The notes under the pieces were generated by a model. The model was given only the letters and a program-made list of their open reading frames with translations. It did no database searches and was not told the origin of the DNA. From assembly GCF_000967865.1 (NCBI RefSeq), contig NZ_JXRU01000033.1, positions 168,854 to 232,853 of the forward strand: a stretch of 64,000 nt of DNA, given 5' to 3'. Positions within the stretch are counted from its first letter, which is position 1; every line of letters starts with the position of its first letter. This DNA is from Microbacterium sp. SA39 (GTDB lineage: Bacteria > Actinomycetota > Actinomycetes > Actinomycetales > Microbacteriaceae). The position numbers were made by a program, and so were the translations under genes. Below, piece after piece: positions 34,133-42,555 of this stretch.

Positions 34133-34510
34133 CGGACCATCCTTTCGGACCAGCGCCGGCCGACACAGCGGTTTTGCCGCTTTCGGCCGCGTATCGCGCA
34201 TCGCATTCCGGTATATCGCGTCGGGGCGGGCTGCGAGGTGCTGCACGAACGGCATAGGGCGCCCGGCAGGGAGTCGCACCGGCATACCGGTGTACTCGTG
34301 CGGGGCCCCGGCGTGTCCCGATCGTCGTGCTGTTGACTCTGTTTACCGTGACCGCGCAGTGAGGTTCTCACTCGCTGAAGGCACGAATACGGAGGTTGAT
34401 GAAGTGCGTCGAACGTCAGGACGATCCCGGGTCTCCAGGGGTGTGGCGACTGCGCTGCCAGCCACAATGATCGCGGGAGCTTCCGCCGTCAACTGCAGGC
34501 GCTGATCCTC
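34133..34510. other. Intergenic region, no supported gene
   Basis: About 380 bp between the leftward DUF2510 gene and a small rightward membrane protein. A promoter-like TTGACT occurs near 34333. Short open frames here lack start signals and family features. I saw no repeat or stable hairpin. Confidence 0.4.
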
Positions 34511-34705
34511 ATGGAATCCTTCGCAAGCCGAGTCGTGATCAACTCTCTGATCGCGCTGTTCATCCTCCTCGTCCCACTTTTCTCAGGCAACCCGATCACC
34601 TGGTGGAACATCGCAGGAGCTGTCGCCGTAGCCACCGTGACCGTCCTCAGCCGTGGGTGGTACCACAAGGACAAGCCCCCACGATCGGACCGCAGACCCG
34701 AGTAG
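34511..34705 (+). CDS. Small two-helix membrane protein
   Basis: 64 residues, MESFASRVVINSLIALFILL and so on, with two hydrophobic segments (about 8-25 and 32-47) and a basic, proline-rich tail. No ribosome site is clear, and no family was recognised. Positioned just before the SulP gene in the same direction. It could be a real small protein or a chance frame; hydrophobic pattern and stop position favour real. Confidence 0.5.
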   Translation: MESFASRVVINSLIALFILLVPLFSGNPITWWNIAGAVAVATVTVLSRGWYHKDKPPRSDRRPE

Positions 34706-34765
34706 CTCGGACAACTACGCTGGAACGTCTGCCTCATTCTCGAGGCGCCCTTCCCTGGAGCTCCC

Positions 34766-36268
34766 ATGTCTGCAACGACGATTGATGATCGTGCCCGGTA
34801 TCGGGCGAATCCCACGGTGCTTCAGGCGCTGAAGAATCCGCGGATGCTGACCCGCGAGGTCCTGGCCGGACTCGTCGTCGGGCTCGCGCTGATCCCCGAG
34901 GCGATCGCGTTCTCGGTGATCGCCGGGGTCGACCCGAAGGTGGGGCTGTTCTCGTCGTTCATCATGGCGGTGTCGATCGCGTTCCTCGGCGGACGTCCGG
35001 CGATGGTGACCGCGGCGACCGGAGCCGTGGCGCTGGTGATCGCTCCGGTCGCGCCGACATACGGGCTGGACTACTTCATCGCGACGGTGATCCTCGCGGG
35101 GGTGTTCCAGGTGATCCTCGGGGTGCTCGGCGTCGCGAAGCTGATGCGGTTCATCCCCCGCAGCGTCATGGTCGGGTTCGTGAACGCGCTGGCGATCTTC
35201 GTGTTCAGCTCGCAGTTCCCGCAGCTGATCGATGTGCCGTGGCTGGTGTATCCGCTGGTGGCGCTCGGGATCATCGTGATGATCGTGATGCCGAAGATCA
35301 CCAAGATCGTGCCGGCTCCGCTCGTGTCGGTCGTGATCGTGACGGGCGTCGTGCTGGCGTTCGCGATCACCGTGCCGACCGTCGGCGATCAGGGCGAGCT
35401 GCCTCGCAGCCTTCCGTCGCTGTTCATCCCGAACGTGCCGCTGACGTGGGAGACGTTCACGATCATCGCGCCGTTCGCGCTCGGGGTGGCGCTGGTCGGG
35501 CTGATGGAGTCGCTGCTCACCGCGAAGCTCGTCGACGAGATCACCGACACGCACTCCCGCAAGGGACGCGAGGCGTGGGCGCAGGGAGTGTCGAACGTGC
35601 TGTCGGGGATCTTCGGCGGCATGGGCGGCTGCGCGGTGATCGGTCAGACGATGATCAACGTGAAGGCGTCCGGGGCGCGCACCCGCATCTCGACGTTCTG
35701 CGCCGGTCTGTTCTTGTTTCTCTTGGTCGTTGTCTTCGGGGATTTCGTCGGGACGATCCCGATGGCCGCTCTCGTGGCCGTGATGATCATGGTCGCGATC
35801 GGAGCGTTCGACTGGCACAGCGTGCGCCCGTCGACCTTGAAGCGGATGCCGAAGAGCGAGACCTTCGTGATGATCGCCACGGTTGCGTTGGTACTGGTGA
35901 CGCACAACCTGGCGGTCGGGGTTGTCGGAGGGGTGCTGGTCGCGTCGGTGCTGTTCGTGCGGCGCGTGGCGCACTTCGTGACCGTTCGTCGGGTCTTGTC
36001 TTCCGCTGGGGATGTTGTGACGTATGTCGTGGAGGGGGAGCTCTTCTTCGCGTCGAGCAATGATCTGACGACGTTGTTCAGCTACTCATCGGATCCATCT
36101 CGGGTCGTCATTGACCTGACGGGGTCGCATGTGTGGGATGCGTCGACCGTTGCCGCGCTGGATGCGATCGAGACGAAGTACGTGGCGTTGGGGAAGACGG
36201 TGGAGATCGTGGGGATGAATGAGAGCAGTCAGCGGATGCGAGGAAGGCTGACGGGTGGGTTCGAGTAA
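34766..36268 (+). CDS. SulP-family anion transporter with C-terminal STAS domain
   Basis: A 500-residue inner-membrane carrier for sulfate, bicarbonate or another anion. The transmembrane core has the SulP elements GLVVGLALIPEAIAFSVIAGV, PAMVTAATGAVALVI and GGMGGCAVIGQTMINVKASG. The C-terminal 100 residues form a STAS domain (VVIDLTGSHVWDASTVAALD), the putative regulatory, nucleotide-binding module. GGAG precedes the ATG. Part of this gene is duplicated as a scrambled remnant at 39082-39560. Confidence 0.9.
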   Translation: MSATTIDDRARYRANPTVLQALKNPRMLTREVLAGLVVGLALIPEAIAFSVIAGVDPKVGLFSSFIMAVSIAFLGGRPAMVTAATGAVALVIAPVAPTYGLDYFIATVILAGVFQVILGVLGVAKLMRFIPRSVMVGFVNALAIFVFSSQFPQLIDVPWLVYPLVALGIIVMIVMPKITKIVPAPLVSVVIVTGVVLAFAITVPTVGDQGELPRSLPSLFIPNVPLTWETFTIIAPFALGVALVGLMESLLTAKLVDEITDTHSRKGREAWAQGVSNVLSGIFGGMGGCAVIGQTMINVKASGARTRISTFCAGLFLFLLVVVFGDFVGTIPMAALVAVMIMVAIGAFDWHSVRPSTLKRMPKSETFVMIATVALVLVTHNLAVGVVGGVLVASVLFVRRVAHFVTVRRVLSSAGDVVTYVVEGELFFASSNDLTTLFSYSSDPSRVVIDLTGSHVWDASTVAALDAIETKYVALGKTVEIVGMNESSQRMRGRLTGGFE

Positions 36269-36307
36269 CCGCAGATCCGTTCGTCCCCCGCCGCAAAGCC
36301 GCCTCGA

Positions 36308-36440
36308 CGATCGTTGAGGGAGTGCGGCGAACCCACCCTCCGGTCGTTGAGCGAGCCCGGCCAAGCTGAGCGGGACGGACCGTGGTCGCCCCCCCAGGTC
36401 GTCTAGAACGCACCGGGCAGCCGAGCGAGCGAAGCGTCAA
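36308..36440. repeat. Degenerate GTCGTTGAGCGAGC repeats after the SulP gene
   Basis: Three partial copies: ATCGTTGAGGGAG near 36309-36322, CGGTCGTTGAGCGAGCCCGG at 36341-36360 and GAGCGAGCGAAGCGTC at 36423-36438. They follow the SulP stop and lie at the left border of the defence island, where base composition falls. Confidence 0.6.
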
Positions 36441-36497
36441 CGCCGGGTGGCAGTGCGTCTCTCCCTAGTTCGACCTGACGGGAGATAGGCTACGGCC

Positions 36498-36704
36498 ATG
36501 TCGAGCGAAGACGAGTTCCGTGAGCGCCAGATTCAGTTCATGGTTGATCAGGGGATCGACGTGACCCTGGTCCATTACCATCCGGTGGGCGCGGAGACAG
36601 TCTGCGGGTTGCGCGTCAACGTCTATATGCCCGCGACAGATTCTCCCCGGACCGTTACCTGCCCAGCCTGTAAGCAGTACGTGGATGACTACGTCGACTA
36701 TTGA
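36498..36704 (+). CDS. Small cysteine-containing protein of unknown function
   Basis: 68 residues, MSSEDEFRERQIQFMVDQGI through a C-terminal TVTCPACKQYVDDYVDY. One CxxC pair near the end could bind metal with an upstream CGLR cysteine. A -10-like TAGGCT at 36486-36491 lies exactly six bases before the ATG and no ribosome site is seen, so the transcript is probably leaderless. It is the first gene of the accessory block and not a known family to me. Confidence 0.6.
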   Translation: MSSEDEFRERQIQFMVDQGIDVTLVHYHPVGAETVCGLRVNVYMPATDSPRTVTCPACKQYVDDYVDY

Positions 36705-36853
36705 GTCGCATCGACCAGGAGGCATCAAACGGGAACGAAGTCCGCACGTTCGGCCGCCGATCGATGAGCGTGCGACTACTGATTTCTGCTCTGCACCACG
36801 TAAAGCGTATTCCACCGCTTTACCAGCCTGAGCGCGATTATAAGGAAAGTGGC

Positions 36854-38824
36854 ATGGCTGACCCTCTGTATGAGCTCCGCGCACTAACGCGCACTCTGAC
36901 TAGCTCGAGACGCAGTGCCGATTCCCGTCCAAGCGATAAGGAGATAGACCTCCAGCTCGTCGCCCTCCAACATGGGGCAGCAACCTTCCAAGAGCTCGGC
37001 CCAGTTCCCGCTGAATGGCGATCGGCTGGGTGGTGGATTGACAACCAGTCTCACCCCTTCTCGCTCAGGTTCCACCGCCAGCGAGCATCAGGGTGGCTCC
37101 AGGAACTCGCACGCAACCATCCTGAGGCGATCTCTGCCGATGCGTTGGCCGCCATGCATGAGGCGCTGTTTGACGTCTGCGCTGCTGTGGCTGAGAACAC
37201 CATCATCACGCTGGGCCTGCTTCAGCGGCCGGATTCACGCGGGCCTCTCGAACGATTTCAGAGGCTCATGGCCCAAGAGCTCGGATGGGAGACGATCGTC
37301 GAGCTGAGCAGATGGAGCCTGCTGCGAATCACAGATCCCGAGTCTGTCGAACCGCCGCGCGGAACGCCCGACGAACCGGTCCTCGCGGTAAGGCGTCTTG
37401 GCCCGGACATCGTGCACCTGGCACGACGTGGTGACTCCCTCTTGCTGCGCAATCCAGACTCCGGCGTCGAAGAGGAGATATCGCAGGTCGAGGCTCATAT
37501 CTTTGAGAACACTTCGGACGCACGCCTCGATCGTTATTTCTCGGGTGTCGAGAATCTCGGGGAGCCACTACTGCCGTCGCGTCTAGCGGCAGTGGCGACT
37601 GGACTAAACAGCGGGCTTCCGCTGGACGACGTGCTCGCCACACTCACGGACACGACGACCGTTCAAATGGCCGGGCTCACCGTTCGGGGGCTACTTCGTC
37701 CGGAAGGGCTTCTAGATCTCTCGACGCTCGTGCATTGCTGCGTCTTCTACGATTTCGTGCTCGTCGACGCAGAAGATATTGAGCTCCCAGTGGAGCTAGA
37801 GGGCGTCATCGTACCTGTGCGCCCCTATGAGACATCAGATGTTGACCCACGCTGGTCTATTGCGAATGAGCGGGACAGCGCGTTGAGGAGCGATCCGGAG
37901 CTCCGTAAACAGCTGGAAAGCCGCTGGTCGGAGATGCTTGGTCGGCCTGTTCGTATCGACTTTCGGTCATTCGACTCGATCACTGACAGTCCCGGAGTCA
38001 CGCAGTACTTCCCGGGTGGGCCGGGGCTGGGCTTCTACGACCCCGTTGCCACGGTTGGCGGAGAAGGGGAGCAAGCATCGAAGTCGCTTGATCGGGACAT
38101 CAGCGTTCAAACCTTTCGGTATTGGATCAACGAGACCGTCGCAGCGACGTTGGGTGTTGCGTATAACTGCACAACGCTTCGATACCCCGTGGAGGGAATT
38201 GCGTTGGCGCGGAGGTCAGCGTATCCGGAGATCCCCGACCAGTTGCTATCTCGCGTCGCCCGTCACCCAGGCAGCGTCCTGGAACAGCCGACTCAATTCG
38301 GATATCTTTCTCGTGTCCGAGTTCCGAACCTCCTTGGAATCGTGCTGAAGAACTCCGCCCGACGGGAAGACATCTGGGCAGAGATACTTGAGCTTCGCAG
38401 GCAATTCAAGCCGGTCCGCGACTATCTGCGTGACGGTCGGGCGCATGGCAGGCTCGATAGCGAATCCTTCAACCTCCTCATGAAGAAGATGTTCGGAAAG
38501 GCGAGTGCTTGGGATGTGCCCGTCGACACCGCGATAACACTAGCCTCCACCGTCGCGTCGCCCACACTTACCGGTGCCGGGGGCGTCGCGCTCAAGATGG
38601 CGGCAGTGACGAAGCCGGCCGGACACATCAAACGGATTGTTGATCGGATCACCAGACCAGAGGTCTACGTACTCAGGAAGTTCGCGGACGACGTTGCGCT
38701 ATTGAGTAACGAGGTCGGGCACATCGAAAGACTCTGGGGCGAGAGTATCGATCGCGGTTGGTTGGCGACTGCGGCTCGCATTTCGCAGGGGAGCGCAAAC
38801 GAGGGCCGAACGCTTCATCAATGA
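36854..38824 (+). CDS. Large protein of unknown function, accessory region
   Basis: 656 residues from the ATG at MADPLYELRALTRTL, chosen because AGGAAAG lies upstream; the frame is open back to 36701 without a start signal. I recognise no domain. Visible features are a hydrophilic N-terminal half, a Gly/Pro loop (TQYFPGGPGLGFYDPVA) about residue 380, and a C-terminal alanine- and threonine-rich, mildly hydrophobic stretch (ITLASTVASPTLTGAGGVALKMA) that could insert in a membrane or be a helix bundle. GC content is visibly below the neighbouring core genes, with codons such as ATA and CTA, which suggests transfer. Lies next to defence genes. Confidence 0.7.
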   Translation: MADPLYELRALTRTLTSSRRSADSRPSDKEIDLQLVALQHGAATFQELGPVPAEWRSAGWWIDNQSHPFSLRFHRQRASGWLQELARNHPEAISADALAAMHEALFDVCAAVAENTIITLGLLQRPDSRGPLERFQRLMAQELGWETIVELSRWSLLRITDPESVEPPRGTPDEPVLAVRRLGPDIVHLARRGDSLLLRNPDSGVEEEISQVEAHIFENTSDARLDRYFSGVENLGEPLLPSRLAAVATGLNSGLPLDDVLATLTDTTTVQMAGLTVRGLLRPEGLLDLSTLVHCCVFYDFVLVDAEDIELPVELEGVIVPVRPYETSDVDPRWSIANERDSALRSDPELRKQLESRWSEMLGRPVRIDFRSFDSITDSPGVTQYFPGGPGLGFYDPVATVGGEGEQASKSLDRDISVQTFRYWINETVAATLGVAYNCTTLRYPVEGIALARRSAYPEIPDQLLSRVARHPGSVLEQPTQFGYLSRVRVPNLLGIVLKNSARREDIWAEILELRRQFKPVRDYLRDGRAHGRLDSESFNLLMKKMFGKASAWDVPVDTAITLASTVASPTLTGAGGVALKMAAVTKPAGHIKRIVDRITRPEVYVLRKFADDVALLSNEVGHIERLWGESIDRGWLATAARISQGSANEGRTLHQ

Positions 38825-39081
38825 GTCCGCGGGGCGAGACGGATCTCGCGACTGAACGGGTGTAAGCGGCGTCAAGGCCCGGAACTTGCGTCTCCTCGAG
38901 ATCGTTCCGGTTGCTCGAAAACGACCCACGCGCGCCGGTCGATCTGCTGCGGAGCCTCGACGATCGGCACAGTTGCCTTCGTTGTCGACGATCGACGCGA
39001 CGCGGGTCTGACGACGTTTGCGAGTTCGGCGAGCTCGCAAGAATCGTCGAGCGTGTAATCGTTCGCGCCCGGCTGGCTGGG

Positions 39082-39560
39082 CGGACTGATGGAGTCCTTG
39101 ATTACTGCGATCCGCGAGTCGTGGGGCCAGGAGTCGCGAACTTGCTCTCGGGGATCCTCGGCGGCATGGGCGGCTGCGCGGTGATCGGTCAGACGATGAT
39201 AAACGTGAAGGCATCGGGAGCGCGCACCCGCATCTCAACGTTCTGCGCCGGAGTGCTCCTGTTCCTGCTGGTCATCGGTTTCGGTGACTTCGTCGGGACG
39301 ATCCCGATGGCAGCTCTGGTGGCCGTGATGATCATGGTCGCGATCGGAGCGTTGGACTGGCACAGCGTGCGTCCGTCGACGTTGAAGCGGATGCCGAAGA
39401 GCGAGACCTTTGTGATGGTGGCGACTGTCGCGCTGGTGCTGGTTACGCACAACCAGTCACCACCAGAAGACACAGTCCGCGATACACACTCGAACCGCGC
39501 CACCCGCTGCACGAACAGCACCGACGCCACCAGCACCCCGCCGACAACTCCCACGGCGAG
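39082..39560 (+). pseudogene. SulP transporter remnant with internal deletion and micro-inversion
   Basis: The stretch 39082-39453 closely matches the SulP gene around 35500-35908: GGMGGCAVIGQTMINVKASG, FVGTIPMAALVAVMIMVAIG and RPSTLKRMPKSETFVM are all present. Near 39105 a short segment is deleted and the frame is lost. At 39454 the match flips strand: 39454-39560 is the reverse complement of what should follow (LAVGVVGGVLVASVLFV). The STAS domain is missing. It is clearly not a functional gene. The 38825-39081 stretch ahead of it holds nothing I can assign. Confidence 0.85.
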
Positions 39561-39670
39561 GCACACTGTTGAGGCGACGAGCAGCCTCACGCACGTCGCG
39601 GCGGGCTTTCTTGGACATGCCTAACGCGATCGCAACGCTGGTGAGTGAGGTGGAGAGCTAGCGTGTCCGT

Positions 39671-40330
39671 TCAGCAGTAGTCGCAGACCCCGCTGAGCGG
39701 CAGCACCATGCCGCATCCGGGGTTCGGGCAGACACGACGCTCGGCCTCCTCGCGCCGCCTCTGACGGGAGTTGCGACTGCCGTCGCGAAGCTTGTTGTAC
39801 GGGAAAGCGATGCTGTCCTGCGTGCCGTCCTCGTTTCTGAACCACACGTAGCCCTTGTTGATCCAGGCGGTGGGGCGCGTTCCGCCGCGGGGAATCATCG
39901 CGATGTACTGGCGGCTCGGGGGAAGGTAGAACGACACGAAGTCACGACTCCCAACGAACGCGCGTGCTGCAGTGATGTTCTCGACGGCGAGGCGGAACGC
40001 GTCCATTGCAGCCTCGAAGGCGTCGAAGGTGAGCCGTCCCTCCTTAGACTCGAGCCCTTCGATCGTGTATCCGAGGTTTGCGAGCCATTGCGCGGCTCCC
40101 TGCTTCCCGCCGGAGAAGTCGTCGCTCGTGAGGAGAACTCCATGCTGCCTTGCGTACGCGGCAGCGAAGATGGCCTTCGAGTCGTAGTTTCCGGTTTCGG
40201 TGACGAGGAAGTATTCCCGCGCCTCCCCGAATCCGTACTTCTCGAGAAACGAGAAGCGACCGATGCGGTCGAACTCGGCCAGCGCCTCTTCGACCGCGCC
40301 TCGATCAGTGAGTACCTCTGTCGATGCCAT
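39671..40330 (-). CDS. ScoMcrA N-terminal head-like protein with C-terminal zinc ribbon
   Basis: 219 residues. The first 120, with FLEKYGFGEAREYFLV, YDSKAIFAAAYARQHG and SGGKQGAAQWLANLGYTIEGL, resemble the head domain found at the N-terminus of ScoMcrA-type modification-dependent restriction enzymes. The C-terminus has a four-cysteine zinc ribbon (CPNPGCGM and CDYC). The nuclease domain is absent, so this may be a DNA-binding partner or a decoy protein. The ATG lies six bases after TAGCAT on the minus strand, suggesting a leaderless mRNA. Divergent from the DUF262 gene, 71 bp away. Confidence 0.65.
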   Translation of the reverse strand: MASTEVLTDRGAVEEALAEFDRIGRFSFLEKYGFGEAREYFLVTETGNYDSKAIFAAAYARQHGVLLTSDDFSGGKQGAAQWLANLGYTIEGLESKEGRLTFDAFEAAMDAFRLAVENITAARAFVGSRDFVSFYLPPSRQYIAMIPRGGTRPTAWINKGYVWFRNEDGTQDSIAFPYNKLRDGSRNSRQRRREEAERRVCPNPGCGMVLPLSGVCDYC

Positions 40331-40401
40331 GCTCGGATGCTATCGGTGACCGACGACACGAAGTTAGGCTGACGAGCAGACGCCGCTCGACAGAGGACAC
40401 C

Positions 40402-42249
40402 ATGGGATTCGATACTCCGCAATACCCGCTTTCGACATACTTGGACTGGACCACCTCCGGCAGCGTGCAGCTGCCTGACTTCCAGCGCGAGTACAAGTGG
40501 GAGGACGAGCGTATCCGGCAGCTCCTCGTCACAGTGCTGCGAGGTCACCCCATGGGAGCAGTGATGCTGCTCGAGACCGGAAACGATCAGGTGCGCTTCA
40601 AGCCGAAGGCGATCACGGGCTCGCATGTTCCCGCCGGGGTCGTACCAAAGCTCCTTCTCCTTGACGGTCAGCAACGGCTGACTTCTCTGACACAGGCGTT
40701 GAGTGGAAACGGTGTCGTCCGCACGACAGATAGCCGAGGAAAGCTGATCGAACGCAAGTACTTCGTCGACATCAACCTTGCTCTCGAAGGGGAGGATCGC
40801 CTCGATGAGGCGGTCGTGTCACTGCCTGGCGATGGCGTCGAACGCGAGAACTTCGGCAGAACGGTCGTTCGTGACCTCTCCACCCCGGAGGCGCAACAGG
40901 CCCATGCTGTGTTCCCGCTCAATCTGCTTTTTGGCGGCTTTGACACGTCGCAGTGGCTTCTCGGCCTCGCCGACAATGACGTCGCCCGTGCCTTCACGAC
41001 AGCAGTCCTGACGCCTGCGAGCAAGTACCAGATCCCCGCCATCGAGCTCGACAAAGAGACAAGCAAGGCTGCGGTCGCAACCGTGTTCGAGAAGGTCAAC
41101 ACCGGAGGTGTACCGCTCAACGTCTTCGAGCTCCTCACCGCGACCTTCGCCGGCGACGCGAACTACTTCGCAACCCATGGGTCCGATTTCCGGCTCAACG
41201 ACGATTGGCAAGAGCTCGTCGACACCTTCAAGTCTCAGCCGACACTCGCAGCGCTGAAGAGCACGGACTTCCTGCAAGCCGTGACGCTGCTCGCCACACG
41301 GAAGCGCAATCTCAGCAGCACATCAGATCGTCCCCCGGCTATCTCCGCGAAGCGTGAGGACATCCTCAAGCTGCAACTCGCCGACTACCTCGAGTGGCGC
41401 CAACCACTTGAGGAGGCATTCATCTGGGCGGGACGGTTCCTCACCGACCTCCGCATTCTCGACATCCGCTACCTGCCGTATCCGCCACAGATCGTTCCGC
41501 TCGCGGCGATCCGCGTGATTCTTGGCGCCGACGCGGATGCCATCGGTATCGTCGCTCGTCTCAGGCAGTGGTACTGGTGCGGCGTCCTCGGCGAGCAGTA
41601 CGGCAGCACCACGGAAACGCGCTTTTCCCGCGATGTCGAGCAGGTACCGGCGTGGGCACTCGACAAGAGCCTCGACTCGCCGAACACAGTCCGGGACGCG
41701 GTTTTCGCCGAGAGCCGCCTCAATACCCTGCGGACGCGACGTGCCGCGGCGTACAAGGGGATCTACGCGCTGCAGATCACGCAGGGCGCCACGGACTGGG
41801 TGAAGAACCAGCAGTTCGATCTGCAGAGCCACAAGGACCTGGCCACCGACATCCATCACGTGTTCCCGCAGCAGTGGTCGGTCGACCACGGATTGGATCC
41901 GGCAGAGTACGACAGCATCATCAACAAGACGCCACTCGCGGCCGAAACCAACCGCGCGATCGGTGGCTCAGCCCCCTCGGAGTACCTCCGACGTGTCGAG
42001 GCCAAAGCTCGACTGGATGCGGATGCCGTCGACGACATCATCCGCACGCACGGAATCGACCCGACCAGATTGCGCGCCGACGATTTCGCCGGACACTTTA
42101 CACACCGCAAAGAGTTCTTGATCGGCCTGATCGAAGCAGCGACCGGCAAGCCGGTCCTCCGCGACGTCGGCGACAGGTCCGCCGCCGAGATCGCTGAAGA
42201 GTTCGACCTGGACTCCGATCCCGACGACACACAGGATGATGTCGCGTGA
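40402..42249 (+). CDS. DUF262/DUF1524 protein, GmrSD-like type IV restriction factor
   Basis: 615 residues. The N-terminal DUF262 domain has its signature QLPDFQREYKWEDERIRQL and LLLDGQQRLTSL, a ParB-like nucleotide-hydrolysing fold. The C-terminal DUF1524 region has the HNH-type nuclease residues in DIHHVFPQQW and NKTPLAAETNRAIGG. Fused proteins of this sort (GmrSD) cut phage DNA with modified cytosine, using NTP. The ATG at MGFDTPQYPL follows AGAGGAC; an upstream extension is unlikely. Followed by a 73-residue gene and the EcsC-like gene on the same strand, possibly one operon. Confidence 0.85.
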   Translation: MGFDTPQYPLSTYLDWTTSGSVQLPDFQREYKWEDERIRQLLVTVLRGHPMGAVMLLETGNDQVRFKPKAITGSHVPAGVVPKLLLLDGQQRLTSLTQALSGNGVVRTTDSRGKLIERKYFVDINLALEGEDRLDEAVVSLPGDGVERENFGRTVVRDLSTPEAQQAHAVFPLNLLFGGFDTSQWLLGLADNDVARAFTTAVLTPASKYQIPAIELDKETSKAAVATVFEKVNTGGVPLNVFELLTATFAGDANYFATHGSDFRLNDDWQELVDTFKSQPTLAALKSTDFLQAVTLLATRKRNLSSTSDRPPAISAKREDILKLQLADYLEWRQPLEEAFIWAGRFLTDLRILDIRYLPYPPQIVPLAAIRVILGADADAIGIVARLRQWYWCGVLGEQYGSTTETRFSRDVEQVPAWALDKSLDSPNTVRDAVFAESRLNTLRTRRAAAYKGIYALQITQGATDWVKNQQFDLQSHKDLATDIHHVFPQQWSVDHGLDPAEYDSIINKTPLAAETNRAIGGSAPSEYLRRVEAKARLDADAVDDIIRTHGIDPTRLRADDFAGHFTHRKEFLIGLIEAATGKPVLRDVGDRSAAEIAEEFDLDSDPDDTQDDVA

Positions 42250-42316
42250 GCAACCAACGGCAGACCGGGAGTTTCTCGTCGCAGTTGCCCGATTCATCTG
42301 AATCGGGGCGGACGAC

Positions 42317-42538
42317 GTGCGGATCGAGCGCGTGATCGGAAACGACGGCGTCCTCAGCGCGTTCACGGGGCAATCCGGCGAAGCCGAGCAATTCAGCGCC
42401 ATCATTGACGGGGAACTCGAGAAGAAGCACCTCGCAGCCGATCAGCTGGCTCTCCGTGATCTGACCGAGCACTGCTTCACCGAACCGGCTCGAAGCATCG
42501 ACCCGGACGCCGTAGTGAATTTCGATTTCGCCGGATAG
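42317..42538 (+). CDS. Small acidic protein of unknown function after the DUF262 gene
   Basis: 73 residues from a GTG (MRIERVIGNDGVLSAFTG), ending DPDAVVNFDFAG. It is compact, acidic and soluble, with no recognised domain. It lies between the GmrSD-like and EcsC-like genes with gaps of about 67 and 17 bp. It could be an accessory subunit or an inhibitor of the nuclease. Confidence 0.5.
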   Translation: MRIERVIGNDGVLSAFTGQSGEAEQFSAIIDGELEKKHLAADQLALRDLTEHCFTEPARSIDPDAVVNFDFAG

Positions 42539-42555
42539 GCCACTGAGGAGACCGT

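Noticed and set aside
39189..39590. 133-codon minus-strand frame with SulP-like residues
   Set aside because: The SulP-like part comes from the inverted 107-bp piece; the rest is antisense of the forward remnant.
38911..39624. 237-codon open frame read as a short sulfate transporter
   Set aside because: Only the middle matches SulP; the start and end are out-of-frame or inverted material, so it is a remnant.
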